A stretch of DNA of 64,000 nt from Rhodococcus rhodochrous (GCF_900187265.1 NZ_LT906450.1:1665444-1729443), one strand, 5' to 3'. Positions 8,258-17,561 are shown, counted from the stretch's first letter. Made by a program: numbers and translations. The notes: generated by a model not told the origin, from the sequence alone.

Positions 8258-8623
8258 ATGCGTCCGACCGGCATCACCACGAACATCAACGTCCCGGATA
8301 TCGGGGAGGCGCGGAGCTTCTACGCGGACTATCTGGGGCTGAGCGTCGAAGAGATGAATCTCGGGTGGGTCGCGCGGTTCGCCACTCCGGATGGTCGTGC
8401 CGTGGTCCAGTTGGTCAGTGGCGACGAGACGGCTCCCGTGGACTCGGCGATTTCCGTCCACGTCGGCGACGAGGTGGAAGCGGCCTACGAGGAGGCGCAG
8501 CGTCGCGGGTTCGAGATCGTGTATCCGCTGACGACGGAGCCGTGGGGAGTGCGGCGGTTCTTCGTGCGCGCACCGGACGGCACGGTCGTCAATATCGTCA
8601 GCCACTCCGACGACCCGCGGTAA
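8258..8623 (+). CDS. VOC (glyoxalase/bleomycin-resistance fold) family protein
   Basis: This 121-residue protein has a single vicinal-oxygen-chelate domain. It shows the paired beta-alpha-beta-beta-beta pattern with NINVPDIGEARSFYADYLGL at the start and FFVRAPDGTVVNIVSHS at the end. Such small proteins can be lyases, dioxygenases or drug-binding resistance proteins. The metal ligands cannot be assigned with certainty; the C-terminal VNIVSH lacks the usual glutamate, which argues against a classical glyoxalase I. The start ATG follows GAAGGAG at a good spacing. It appears to be monocistronic and is flanked by palindromic repeats. Confidence 0.8.
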   Translation: MRPTGITTNINVPDIGEARSFYADYLGLSVEEMNLGWVARFATPDGRAVVQLVSGDETAPVDSAISVHVGDEVEAAYEEAQRRGFEIVYPLTTEPWGVRRFFVRAPDGTVVNIVSHSDDPR

Positions 8624-8644
8624 GGGGACAAGGACGCCGTTCCG

Positions 8645-8690
8645 ATCCGGTGTTCTCGACGGCGTATATGTCGGTCGAGAACACCAGATC
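8645..8690. repeat. intergenic palindrome, family B copy 1
   Basis: Arms GGTGTTCTCGAC (8649-8660) and GTCGAGAACACC (8674-8685) form a perfect 12-bp stem, extended by GATC on both sides. The loop contains CGTATA, as in the other copy near 35.8 kb. It lies at the 3' end of the VOC gene. The stretch from here to 8784 holds no gene I can support. Confidence 0.75.
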
Positions 8691-8783
8691 TTCCGGCTCG
8701 TCGCGCCGTCGCGTGCGGAGGCGAGGAAGTACCCAGTCCTGTAGTACGTCGGCATACATCTGGCGCATCGTCTGATGCGGACC

Positions 8784-8835
8784 CTGATCGTGTGGGCTCG
8801 ACCCCGGAAAGCGGGGCCGGATCCACATAAATCAG
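8784..8835. repeat. intergenic palindrome, family A copy 3
   Basis: The stem is built on GACCCCG / GCGGGGCC with outer arms CTGAT...TGTGG and CCACA...ATCAG. It overlaps the stop codon of the leftward HD/LuxR gene and so sits at its 3' end, consistent with a terminator role. Confidence 0.7.
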
Positions 8836-10376
8836 CTGAGGCCGAGGTCGATGGCGGCGAGTCCGGCTTGCGTGCGGTTGTGGACGTCGAGCTTCGTGTA
8901 CACGTGCTCGACATGATTGCGGGTCGTCTTGTGGGCGATACCCAGCTCGTCGGCGATCTGCCGGTTCGAATAACCCAGAGCGACGAGTCTGAGGATCTCC
9001 ACCTCGCGACCCGTCAGTCCCGCAGGCCAGGGCGCGCGTCGCTTCGTCGGGTGCCCCGCCGCGAGCAGCACGGCCTCGACCGCTTCCGTGTCGAACCGGC
9101 CTGCTTGTGCGTCGCGGCACATCCGGGCGGCCGTGGCCTCGGCCGTCAGAGCTCTACGATGCGGTCGAGGTTCTCGTAGCCGCTGGTAGGTTTCCGCCGC
9201 GGCGAGAATGCGCGCCGTCACGCCCAGGTCGGTGGCCCGGAGTCCGCCGGGATATCCGGAACCGTCGAGTCGCTCGCGATGCGTCACAGCGGGGGCGACG
9301 ACGGACTCCAGCCCGCCGACGCGGCTGAGGATCCGTCCGGTCAGATACGGATACAAGCGGACCCGCTCCCATTCCGCCGTGGTGAGCGGACCGACCTTCT
9401 CCCAGATCTGATTGGGCACACCCATCCGTCCCAGTCCGTGCACGAGACCCGCGCGGTAGAGGAGTTCGACCTCCGCGACCGGAAGTCCGCGATGCCGGCC
9501 CGCGGCCGCCGCCAGATCCGCCACGCGTCTCGAATGCCCCAACAGGTAAGGACATTTGAGGTCGACGAAATCCGCCATCGCACGCAACATCTCGTCCAGC
9601 TCGGGTCTGCTCAGGGTGTAGTCGTGATCGGATGCCTGCGCGAGCGCCGTAGACCACGCGTCCTGTTCGAGCACACCCGCCGTGATGGCGTCGACGTCGT
9701 CGACGAACACCTGCACCACACGTGGGCCGAACTGGGTTCCGCTCCGCGCACGAGCGACAGCGACCGCCTGCACAGGGCCGTCGAGACGGACGTACACCTC
9801 CGCGACATCGGCCAGCTGCACGATCTGCATCTCGACAGGAATCTCGTCACCGCGAACGCCAGAAGGTAGCCCCGCACCGTCCCAGCGCTCGAAGGTGAAG
9901 GTCAGCATCGCGCTCACCCGAGGGTCCAGCCCGACGCGATCGGAGAGAACACTTGCGGACCCGCAGTGGGACCGGATGAGATCGGACACCTGCCGGCGCG
10001 CGGTGAACAGGAAGGCCGTGGCGTGGAGGAAGCGCTCGGCGTACGGCAGTCCCCGCCCGCTGTGCCCCATCAGCATGCGGAAGAAGGGGAGTCCCGTCAT
10101 GTCCACCGCGTAGGTATCGGCGCGGAACGCGATGTCGTCGCCGAACATCCGAGCCAGTTCGTGGGAGTCCGCGTGGCATCCGATCCAGGCCACCAGGTTG
10201 GCGTAGAAGACGACGTCCCGCTGGTCGGCGCTCAGTCCCATCCGGTCGGCGATGCGCGTGGCGATCACTGCCGAGCGCAGCATGTGCTCCATCGGCTGAC
10301 CGAGACCCAGATCGATGGCGAGGGACAGCGCGGCGACCAGTTCCGCCCGTCGCGGACCGTCACCCGTGGACGTCAT
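8832..10376 (-). CDS. LuxR-type regulator with tandem degenerate HD-GYP domains
   Basis: This 514-residue protein has two HD-GYP-like modules followed by a LuxR helix-turn-helix (LTGREVEILRLVALGYSNRQ, about residues 454-473). In the second module the GYP signature is kept (DGSGYPGGL, residues 371-379), but the metal-binding HD is replaced by His-Gly in LVHGLGRMG (residues 311-319). The first module also lacks a clear HD and has DGAGLP in place of DGSGYP. Loss of the catalytic aspartate suggests a ligand-sensing, not a phosphodiesterase, role. The start is the ATG with GAGGA about 10 bases upstream; the longer frame would run into the divergent gene's leader. It may control that divergent gene. 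Confidence 0.8.
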   Translation of the reverse strand: MTSTGDGPRRAELVAALSLAIDLGLGQPMEHMLRSAVIATRIADRMGLSADQRDVVFYANLVAWIGCHADSHELARMFGDDIAFRADTYAVDMTGLPFFRMLMGHSGRGLPYAERFLHATAFLFTARRQVSDLIRSHCGSASVLSDRVGLDPRVSAMLTFTFERWDGAGLPSGVRGDEIPVEMQIVQLADVAEVYVRLDGPVQAVAVARARSGTQFGPRVVQVFVDDVDAITAGVLEQDAWSTALAQASDHDYTLSRPELDEMLRAMADFVDLKCPYLLGHSRRVADLAAAAGRHRGLPVAEVELLYRAGLVHGLGRMGVPNQIWEKVGPLTTAEWERVRLYPYLTGRILSRVGGLESVVAPAVTHRERLDGSGYPGGLRATDLGVTARILAAAETYQRLREPRPHRRALTAEATAARMCRDAQAGRFDTEAVEAVLLAAGHPTKRRAPWPAGLTGREVEILRLVALGYSNRQIADELGIAHKTTRNHVEHVYTKLDVHNRTQAGLAAIDLGLS

Positions 10377-10485
10377 GGAATCAGTGTCCTCGCACGATGC
10401 CCGGTCCGAAAGATGAGGCAGCGGCCTCATGACGTGCGGACGCCGCGAGCACAGGATCGAAGTACCCGCAATCGAGGAGGACGAC

Positions 10486-11223
10486 ATGACCATCACCCCG
10501 CACGCAGCCGCCCAGCAGTCCTGCGAACTGCCCCGGGTTTCCGGGGAGCGTTTCGCCGGCTACGCCGTGATCGGCGCGCCGTTCGCGAGCGGCCACTATC
10601 TCGCGCTGCGCAGATTCCCGACCAACAGCATCGGCGACGGCTTCACATCCGTGTGGCACCGCGACCCGGACGGCACATGGACGGTGTACAGCGACGTCCC
10701 GGCCGAGCTGAGCTGCCCGCGCTATCTCGGTCGCGCGCTGAGCCGGACCGAGCAGACCGACGTGCGCGCCGAGTGGACCGGCCCGGCCGACCTGCACGTG
10801 ACCGTCGGTACCGAACTGGAGTGGGACCTCCGGATGACCACCTCGCGGGCGACCACCGTCATGAACGCGGCGGGCAGTCTGATGCCCGACTCCCTCTGGC
10901 ACAGTCCGACGGTGCTGGCCGCGATGGGTCGCGTCGCCGGACCGGTGCTCGGCGCCGGCCGGATGCGACTCGGTGGGCACCTGCCGAACGGGCAGTGGTT
11001 CCGGGCCAACCCGCGGCAACTGTGGGCCGCGCACACCGAGCGTGCCGTCGTCCGTGGAGTGGATCTCGGACCGGAAGGTCCACTGACCCGGCAGGACCGC
11101 TTCGGCGACTTCCGGCTCCCGCAGCGCGGACTGTTCGCGACGGTGCAGGTCTGGCTCGAACCGTACGACGCCCGGCGCCACCACCCGGCACGTCCCGACA
11201 CGGTGTATGCGGACGGCGAGTGA
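10486..11223 (+). CDS. conserved hypothetical protein divergent from the HD/LuxR regulator
   Basis: This 245-residue protein is rich in beta strands, tryptophan and polar residues and has no signal peptide. Segments such as GDGFTSVWHRDPDGTWTVYS and VTVGTELEWDLRMTTSRATT suggest a lipocalin-like or acetoacetate-decarboxylase-like barrel that binds a small molecule. The match is only structural impression. The start ATG follows a strong GAGGAGG site at 5 bases. It shares a short divergent promoter region with the HD/LuxR protein, which makes it a likely regulatory target. I do not recognise the family and assign no reaction. Confidence 0.6.
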   Translation: MTITPHAAAQQSCELPRVSGERFAGYAVIGAPFASGHYLALRRFPTNSIGDGFTSVWHRDPDGTWTVYSDVPAELSCPRYLGRALSRTEQTDVRAEWTGPADLHVTVGTELEWDLRMTTSRATTVMNAAGSLMPDSLWHSPTVLAAMGRVAGPVLGAGRMRLGGHLPNGQWFRANPRQLWAAHTERAVVRGVDLGPEGPLTRQDRFGDFRLPQRGLFATVQVWLEPYDARRHHPARPDTVYADGE

Positions 11224-11317
11224 TCGGTGGGTGTTCCCGGCGGTAACAGCCTCTGGGGCAGAAGTGCCGCAAGGTTTCGTTCGAAAGTCGAGGCAACTCT
11301 TGCGCAAATGACACACA

Positions 11318-12661
11318 ATGGATTTCGGTAACGAGTCGTCAAGTGGGAAAGGCAATTCAAGGTCAATTCACCCGCCCGCTCCGGTCTGGCTGACACTTGC
11401 GGGAGGCCTGGCGTTTTCGGGATGCGCGATGATCGAAGCAGTCTTGGGAATCCATGCGAGAGACTACGAGCCCGTCGAGGTTCGATCCGTCCCGCCCACA
11501 CGGACGGACGACGACGCAGGGGGCGGCGTAGAACTCGGAAGACTGCTTGCCGTAGCGACTTTGACGCCTGCGCAGGCCGCGCTGCTCGTCACCGATACGG
11601 TCGATCAACTCGAACTCGCGCACACCCGGGGCCACCATCCGATCCGCCTCCGAGGTGACGCCGTGATGGTGTCCGAGGATGGTCAGCTCACCATCGACTG
11701 CGTCAAGAACGCGGGCTCCTGGGACGAGGTGCGCGACACGACGGCCGGACTTCTTCGCCGAATCGTGACGAACTGCCGCAACGAAGCGCTCGAGGAGAGG
11801 GTGAACGCGGCGATCGCCGAGTCGTCGGATCTCGTCGGCCTGGCGAGACGCGTTCGTTATGCTGCCGCAACCGAATTCGACGAAACCGAGGTAGGAAGGA
11901 AACGATCGCAGATCGCCGCGCTCGTCGCGGTGGTGAAGGGACATGCTCGTCCGGTGGACGGTACGGTGGAACGGGCAGACGTGCCGCGCGTGACGGAAGA
12001 GAGGACCTTCGTCCCGAATCGACGTCGCCCGCCGGCCGGGACGGTGTGGCATCGCAAGAAGCGACGGCTGCCGCGACGCCGGACGGTCATCGCGCTGGTC
12101 GCGATCATCGCGCTCGTCGGGCTGGCGTGGGTAGCTCCCGCAGCGTGGTCGGAACTGAATCGGGGCTGGCACACCCTTCTCGACCCGGTGGACTCGTCGA
12201 TGGACGACCGGATCGATCCGGTCTCACCACCGCCACCGGTGCCCGAAGCGGCACCGGAGGCGGGCGTGCCGGGTCCCGTCGACACCGGTCTTCCCGCGAA
12301 CGCCGGACCGATCACGCAGGTCGCCGCGAGCTTCGCGAACGGTCCGTGCGAGCCGGGACGATCGTGCACCGTCCGCGTCGACGTCGGGCTCGACCCTGCG
12401 GCGAATATCGGTGCGGTCACGTGGAATCTGACCGTCTACGACCGATGTACGGGCGTGACACTGCCGGGCGGGGCGATCACCCTGCCGGTGCCACCGGGAG
12501 GCCCCGAGGCCTACGGCATCGGAAGCGTCGACCTGCCACCCGGGTCGGCACTCGCCGTCGCCGCGGTCACCACCGTCCCCGCAGCGGCCGCGTCCGAGCC
12601 GTTGTACGTTCCCGCCGAGAATGCCGCCTGCGTGCCCGGGGGCTCTCGTGACGGCGGATAG
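11318..12661 (+). CDS. single-pass membrane protein upstream of the SEDS-PBP fusion
   Basis: This 447-residue protein has a cytoplasmic part of about 255 residues, one membrane span (VIALVAIIALVGLAWVAPAA) after a very basic stretch (KKRRLPRRR), and a Pro/Ala-rich extracytoplasmic part that contains paired cysteines (GPCEPGRSCTVRVDV, VYDRCTG, NAACVPGG). The region LELAHTRGHHPIRLRGDAVM followed by SEDGQLTI resembles the catalytic-loop area of a serine/threonine kinase without its catalytic residues, so a pseudokinase-like sensor is possible. Its 3' end overlaps the SEDS-PBP start, indicating coupling to wall synthesis. No good ribosome site precedes the first ATG; the ATG at 11429 is an alternative. 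Confidence 0.65.
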   Translation: MDFGNESSSGKGNSRSIHPPAPVWLTLAGGLAFSGCAMIEAVLGIHARDYEPVEVRSVPPTRTDDDAGGGVELGRLLAVATLTPAQAALLVTDTVDQLELAHTRGHHPIRLRGDAVMVSEDGQLTIDCVKNAGSWDEVRDTTAGLLRRIVTNCRNEALEERVNAAIAESSDLVGLARRVRYAAATEFDETEVGRKRSQIAALVAVVKGHARPVDGTVERADVPRVTEERTFVPNRRRPPAGTVWHRKKRRLPRRRTVIALVAIIALVGLAWVAPAAWSELNRGWHTLLDPVDSSMDDRIDPVSPPPPVPEAAPEAGVPGPVDTGLPANAGPITQVAASFANGPCEPGRSCTVRVDVGLDPAANIGAVTWNLTVYDRCTGVTLPGGAITLPVPPGGPEAYGIGSVDLPPGSALAVAAVTTVPAAAASEPLYVPAENAACVPGGSRDGG

Positions 12662-15476
12662 GCACCCATCCGATCCCTGGCTCGTCACGGCGGCCGTCGC
12701 ACTGGTCGCACTCGGCATGCTCAACATGATCTCGACGGGCATGTCGTCGCTCGCCGTACGTCACGCCGTGATCGCCGCCGTGGGACTCGGCGCGATGTGG
12801 GCGACCTCCCGCATGAGGATCGCCGCCCTGAGCCGATTCGGTTGGGTGTTGTTCACCGCCTCGGTGGTCCTGCTCGCAGCCGTGCCGTTGATCGGCATCG
12901 CGACCAAGGGCGCCCAGCGCTGGCTGGACCTGGGTGTGTTCACCCTGCAGCCCTCCGAGATCGCCAAGCTCGCCCTGGTCATGGTGCCCGCCGCGATACT
13001 GGCCGGCGGGTACACGCTCGGCAGATTCGTCGGGGTCCTGATCGTGTCGTCGGTGCCGATCGCATTGGTGGCGTTGCAACCGGACCTGTCGACCGCCGTG
13101 GTGCTCGTGGCGACCGTGCTGCTCATGCTGATCCTGGCGAGAGTCCCATTGCGGTCGCTGTTCCCGCTGTTCGCGCTCGGGCTCGCGTCGCTGCCGATGG
13201 CCGTGTTGTTCCTGCGTCCGTATCAGCTCGAGCGGATCCACGTCTTCCTGTCGAACGACGCCGACCCGCAGGGATCGGGTTGGGCGGCGTGGCAAGCGGA
13301 CATCGCGATCGGCAGTGCGGGGTGGTGGGGTCTCGGGCGCGAACCGGACTACGATCTGCGGGCGCAATATCTCCCCGAGTCGGAACACGACCTGGCCTTC
13401 GCGAGTCTCGTGTACGGGTGGGGCCTGGTGGCCGGCATCGCCGTCGTGGCGGCCGTCGTGATCATCGTGTGGCGTTCCGTGGTCGCCGCCCGCGTCGCAC
13501 GCACTCGGGAGGCGGCACTCGTCGCAGCGGGCATCGGCGGTGTGTTCGGGCTGCATACCGTGGTGTCGGTGGCCCAGAGCCTGTCGCTGTTGCCGCACAC
13601 CGGCATGCCGATCCCGATCTTCAGCTACGGGGGCACCGCCTCGATCATCGGGTTCGTCTCGATCGGGTTGGTGCTCGCAGTGCGCCGCGACGGGGTGACC
13701 CGGCCGCTGTGGGTGACCGACCCCAAGAAGCGGCGTCTGCCGCGAGGAGTGTCGGTGGGTGCGCTGACGCTGACGGCCTCGCTCGCCGCCATGTCGGTGT
13801 TCGCGTGGCAGATGCAGACCGAGCACGGCACCGAGTTCCGCGCGACGAGCGACACGCAGATGCTGCGCTGCATCCGCCTGCCCGCCGAACGCGGCCACAT
13901 CCTCGACCGGACCGGCGTTCCCGTCGCGACCAATGTCGCCGAGTACACCGTCGCGGTGGTCGCCCGGATGTTCGCCGAGGGCGTCCCGTCGGCGCGCTAC
14001 GAACTCGCCGCCCTGCTCGGCATGCCCCCCGAGAAGCTCGACGAGGAACTGCGGAGCAGTACCGGCGGGGACATCCAGGTCGTGCTCGGACGCGTCGGGC
14101 CCGAACAGGCCCGGGCGATCGTGGACGCTCAGCTGCCCTGGGTGCTCGTCTACCCGACGGGGCGCAGGCAGTACCCGCACGGAGAGACGCTGGCGTCGCT
14201 CCTCGGGTACGTCGGGATCGCGGACGAGCAGGACATGGAGCTCTGGCCGACACTCGCGCTCGGTTCACGGGTCGGCAAGGCCGGGCTCGAGCGCCAGTAC
14301 GACGCGTTGCTGCGCGGCGTCGACGGTAGGCAGTGCGTGTACGTCGATCCGTCCGGGCGCCCGGTAGGCACGGGGGAGCGGGTGGATCCGATCCGCGGCC
14401 ACGACCTGCGGTTGCATCTCGATGTCGGCATGCAGCGGGCCGCGACCGACGCGCTCGCCCAGACGGTGCGCACCAGCGGAGGCGACCTCGGCGCGGCGGT
14501 CGTGATGGACGCCCGCACCGGCGCGGTGTTGGCGCTGGCCAGCGTCCCCGGCTACGACAACAACGTCTACGGACCCCCGGCCGACCTGGCCGCGATCGCG
14601 GCGCAGACCGCGGCATCGGGTCCGGGCCGCATGCTCAACCACGCGGTGCAGACGGCGGCACCACCCGGATCGACGTTCAAGATCGTGACGGCGTCGGCGA
14701 ACGCAGCGTTCGACGTACTGTCACCGGATGCCTTCCTGGCAGGCGGCGCGGCGTACACCTACGGCGGTCATACCTTCGCCAATTGGCAGCCGATGGGCCC
14801 GAACAACCTGCTCGGGGCGATCCAGTGGTCCGACAACGTCTACTTCTACCAACTCGCCGACCTCCTCGGTCCCCACCGCATCGCACAGACCGCCGCCGAA
14901 CTCGGCGCGGGTGCTCCCTCGGGGATCGACCTGCCCGCCGAATCCTCAGGTTTCGTCGGCACTCCGGAGAACGTCGAGAACATCGGCGGTGCCTGGTATC
15001 CGGGCTCGACCCTGCTCATGGGTATCGGTCAGGGCACCGTCACGGCGACCCCGATCCAGGTCGCGCGGTGGACGGCGGGGATCGCGTCGGGGCAGATGGT
15101 GACGCCGAAGCTCGCTGCCGCCTACGGACCCGGCGACGCGGTCCCGATTCCTACCGAGCAACCTCGGCCGTTGTCGTTCGCGGACAAGCTCGAACCGGTG
15201 CGCGCGGGCATGCGGGCGTCGGCCTCGGCCGGCACCGCCGGTCAGCTCGCGAGCCTGCCGGTCACTGCCGCCGCCAAGACCGGCACGGCAGAGGATCCCT
15301 CGGCACCGGGCAAGGGACTCAACGCCTGGTTCTCCGCGGTCGTGCCCGCCGAGTCGCCGGAGGTCGTGGTGACGGCGCTGGTGCGCGGCGGCGGTTTCGG
15401 ATCTGCCACTTCGGGACCGGTCGTCAAGGGTCTGCTGGAGCGCTACCTCGCGCAGATCCGGAGGCCGAATCCCTGA
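12648..15476 (+). CDS. SEDS glycosyltransferase fused to class B penicillin-binding transpeptidase
   Basis: This 942-residue single protein joins both catalytic halves of a peptidoglycan synthase. Residues 1-360 are a FtsW/RodA-type SEDS domain with GAQRWLDLG, TLQPSEIAKLALVM and the catalytic-type Asp248 in ESEHDLAFA. After a linker, residues from about 375 form a class B PBP: PAERGHILDRTG, then the SxxK motif STFK (Ser675), SDN (728) and KTGTAED (from Lys877). Polymerase and cross-linker normally are separate FtsW/FtsI or RodA/PBP2 proteins. I use the GTG that overlaps the upstream gene; an ATG nine codons earlier is possible. It converges with an MreB-like gene, which suggests a dedicated morphogenesis locus. 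Confidence 0.9.
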   Translation: MTADRHPSDPWLVTAAVALVALGMLNMISTGMSSLAVRHAVIAAVGLGAMWATSRMRIAALSRFGWVLFTASVVLLAAVPLIGIATKGAQRWLDLGVFTLQPSEIAKLALVMVPAAILAGGYTLGRFVGVLIVSSVPIALVALQPDLSTAVVLVATVLLMLILARVPLRSLFPLFALGLASLPMAVLFLRPYQLERIHVFLSNDADPQGSGWAAWQADIAIGSAGWWGLGREPDYDLRAQYLPESEHDLAFASLVYGWGLVAGIAVVAAVVIIVWRSVVAARVARTREAALVAAGIGGVFGLHTVVSVAQSLSLLPHTGMPIPIFSYGGTASIIGFVSIGLVLAVRRDGVTRPLWVTDPKKRRLPRGVSVGALTLTASLAAMSVFAWQMQTEHGTEFRATSDTQMLRCIRLPAERGHILDRTGVPVATNVAEYTVAVVARMFAEGVPSARYELAALLGMPPEKLDEELRSSTGGDIQVVLGRVGPEQARAIVDAQLPWVLVYPTGRRQYPHGETLASLLGYVGIADEQDMELWPTLALGSRVGKAGLERQYDALLRGVDGRQCVYVDPSGRPVGTGERVDPIRGHDLRLHLDVGMQRAATDALAQTVRTSGGDLGAAVVMDARTGAVLALASVPGYDNNVYGPPADLAAIAAQTAASGPGRMLNHAVQTAAPPGSTFKIVTASANAAFDVLSPDAFLAGGAAYTYGGHTFANWQPMGPNNLLGAIQWSDNVYFYQLADLLGPHRIAQTAAELGAGAPSGIDLPAESSGFVGTPENVENIGGAWYPGSTLLMGIGQGTVTATPIQVARWTAGIASGQMVTPKLAAAYGPGDAVPIPTEQPRPLSFADKLEPVRAGMRASASAGTAGQLASLPVTAAAKTGTAEDPSAPGKGLNAWFSAVVPAESPEVVVTALVRGGGFGSATSGPVVKGLLERYLAQIRRPNP

Positions 15477-15480
15477 CAGG

Positions 15481-16470
15481 TCAGGCGGCGTAGGCGGCGA
15501 TCACGTCGGCGTGTTCGATACAGGAGGTCGCGCCTTCGGCGACGCAGGTGAGCGGCCGCTCGGCGGTCTTGACCGGCAGGCCGAAGGCTTCCTCGAGCAG
15601 TTGCGGCACGCCGCGCAGCATCGATCCTCCGCCGATCGCCAGGATGCCTTCGGACATCACGTCGCTGATCGCGCGCGGCGGCAGGTCGTCGAGGCAGCTC
15701 GACAGCGTCTGCACGATGCTCGTCGTGGTGGGCCGCACGGCATCCATGATCTCCTCGGTCTCGAGCGTCACCAGACGCGCGCGGCCGGTCGCGGCGTCGC
15801 GACCTTCCACCACGAGCGACCGTTCGTCGGCGGTCTCGGGCGCACCCACCTTGGCGCGCTCGGCGGTGAGTTCACCGACGATGATCTGGTGTTCAGCGCG
15901 CAGGTACCGGAGGATCGCGCTCGTCAGGTCGTCCCCGGCGATGCGGCAACTGCGGTGCGACAGGACACCGCCGTAGCAGAGAGCGGTGACTTCCGAAGTG
16001 CCACCGCCGATGTCGACGACGAGATGGGTCCGGGGCTCGAGCGGGTCGATCCCACACCCGATGGCCCCGGCGACCGGTTCGGGAATCAACCCGACCTTCC
16101 GCAGACCGGCCTCGTGTCCGACCTCGAGCAGCGCACGACGCTCGAGCGGCGTGGCCCCGGCGGGAGCCGCGATGACGCCCACGGGCCGGATGCCGTAGCG
16201 GCGGCGCGGCGCGAGCTGGGCGAGCACTGCCGTGACGAATGTCCGTGCCGTTTCGAGATCGACGATCACCCCGTCGCGTATCGGGTGGACGGGGGTGATC
16301 CCGCCGGGTGTGCGGTCGACGAGGTCGCTCGCCTCCTTGCCGATCGCGAGCGCGCGGCGCGGTTCCTTCGTCCGAACCATCATCAGCGACGGTTCGTTGA
16401 GGACTATGCCCTCGTCGGGGGTTCCGACGACGGTGTTGGCTGTTCCGAGATCGATACCGAATCCGCGCAC
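15481..16470 (-). CDS. MreB-like bacterial actin
   Basis: This 329-residue protein has the actin-fold ATP-binding motifs GIDLGTANTVV (5-15), DIGGGTSEVT (153-162) and IGGGSMLRG (279-287), plus EPVAGAIG with the catalytic-type Glu131. MreB proteins are usually 335-350 residues, so this one is near full length. MreB organises lateral wall synthesis with RodA and PBP2. The convergent SEDS-PBP fusion is the natural partner. The start is the GTG after a perfect GGAGG at 5 bases; a longer upstream frame is not protein-like. Many mycolate actinobacteria grow from the poles without MreB, so a paralogue here is notable. Confidence 0.85.
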   Translation of the reverse strand: MRGFGIDLGTANTVVGTPDEGIVLNEPSLMMVRTKEPRRALAIGKEASDLVDRTPGGITPVHPIRDGVIVDLETARTFVTAVLAQLAPRRRYGIRPVGVIAAPAGATPLERRALLEVGHEAGLRKVGLIPEPVAGAIGCGIDPLEPRTHLVVDIGGGTSEVTALCYGGVLSHRSCRIAGDDLTSAILRYLRAEHQIIVGELTAERAKVGAPETADERSLVVEGRDAATGRARLVTLETEEIMDAVRPTTTSIVQTLSSCLDDLPPRAISDVMSEGILAIGGGSMLRGVPQLLEEAFGLPVKTAERPLTCVAEGATSCIEHADVIAAYAA

Positions 16471-16754
16471 GTCGGCCTCCGAAAGAGTCCAGCAGGGTTG
16501 TTTCCGATGATGTGGTGCAGAGGCGTTAGGGGAATGGGGTGCCCCAAAGTTACCGCTGTCGAATAACCTGCAGAGCGGTGTTTGCCGGAATGATATTTTC
16601 GTGGCCCGCACAGCGTTCGGGGGGCGACCGGGCTGTGACCTCGGTTCGGGGACGCGCGGCCGTCCGCACTCGATGGTCTGAGCGGTTCCTTTGTCCTGCA
16701 ATGGAAGCGAGCAACCCGGCGTCTACGAATCGGTTCCAGTCCTAGCCTGGAGAA

Positions 16755-17558
16755 ATGACGATTCTCGTAACGGGGGCGACAGGAAACGTCGGCAGACTCG
16801 TAGTGGACGAACTGGTGCGGGCGGGAGCCCCGGGTCTTCGCGCACTGACCGTGGACCCCGCGCGGGCAGCGCTACCCGAGGGCGTGGAGGTGGTGAAAGG
16901 GTATGTGGGCAGACCACAATCCCTCGACGGCGTCTTCGACGGCATCGACACTGTCTATCTTGCTCCCGTTCCAGCTGTAGCGCGAGAGGTTGCGGCACTC
17001 GCCCGGGATGCGGGTGTGCAACGGTTCGTCACCCTCACCGGAGGACCCGGGACGGAGTGGCACGGCATCGAGGCCGACGTCGAAGCGTCGGGTCTGCCGT
17101 GCACACATCTCGAACCGGGGGAGTTCATGGCGAACGCGACCATTTTCGCGGAGCAGATCCGCACGACCGGCCGGGTCCTCGGTGCTTACCCCACGGCGGC
17201 GAACGCTCCGATCGCGCTCGAGGACATCGCCGCGGTGGCGGCCCGGGCACTGCTCGACGACTCGCATGCGGGCCGGACGTACGACCTGACCGGACCGGAG
17301 TCGCTGACCCACCCGCAGATCGTCCACGAGATCGGACGCGCTCTCGGCTGCGACGTGCCGTTCGTCGAAGTCCCGCGCGAGGAGGCCGAAGCGGTGCTCG
17401 CCGACGCGATGGGGGAGTACGCCGGCTGGTACCTCGACGGTCGCGCCGAACTCGTCGGCAACCCGCAACTGCCGACGACGGCGGTCGCGGACGTGCTCGG
17501 CCGGCCCGCGACGACCTTTGCGCAGTGGGCCGACGCGCATGTCGACGAGTTCCGCTGA
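16755..17558 (+). CDS. NmrA-type NAD(P)-binding atypical short-chain dehydrogenase
   Basis: This 267-residue protein has an N-terminal Rossmann motif, ILVTGATGNVGRLVVDEL, which binds a dinucleotide. The family includes quinone-oxidoreductase-like and redox-sensing proteins (NmrA, QOR2-like). HLEPGEFMANATIF replaces the usual active-site region; no classical YxxxK is seen, so catalysis is unsure. The C-terminal part (RTYDLTGPESLTHPQIVHEI) is the typical substrate-binding lobe. It starts at an ATG after GGAG and is followed closely by the convergent HTH regulator gene. The substrate cannot be read from the sequence. Confidence 0.8.
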   Translation: MTILVTGATGNVGRLVVDELVRAGAPGLRALTVDPARAALPEGVEVVKGYVGRPQSLDGVFDGIDTVYLAPVPAVAREVAALARDAGVQRFVTLTGGPGTEWHGIEADVEASGLPCTHLEPGEFMANATIFAEQIRTTGRVLGAYPTAANAPIALEDIAAVAARALLDDSHAGRTYDLTGPESLTHPQIVHEIGRALGCDVPFVEVPREEAEAVLADAMGEYAGWYLDGRAELVGNPQLPTTAVADVLGRPATTFAQWADAHVDEFR

Positions 17559-17561
17559 GGT

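Noticed and set aside
8598..8828. 76-codon leftward frame between two palindromes
   Set aside because: It contains MRQMYADVLQDWVLPRLR, which looks somewhat protein-like, but most of the frame is made from the palindromes themselves and no start signal is evident.
11318..11428. Lipobox-like LAFSGC near the start of the membrane protein
   Set aside because: It is preceded by a long hydrophilic stretch, not a basic n-region, and may even lie upstream of the true start.
12797..14329. 510-codon rightward frame inside the SEDS-PBP gene
   Set aside because: Typical high-GC overlapping frame of Arg/Gly/Ala; the SEDS and PBP motifs are in the other frame.
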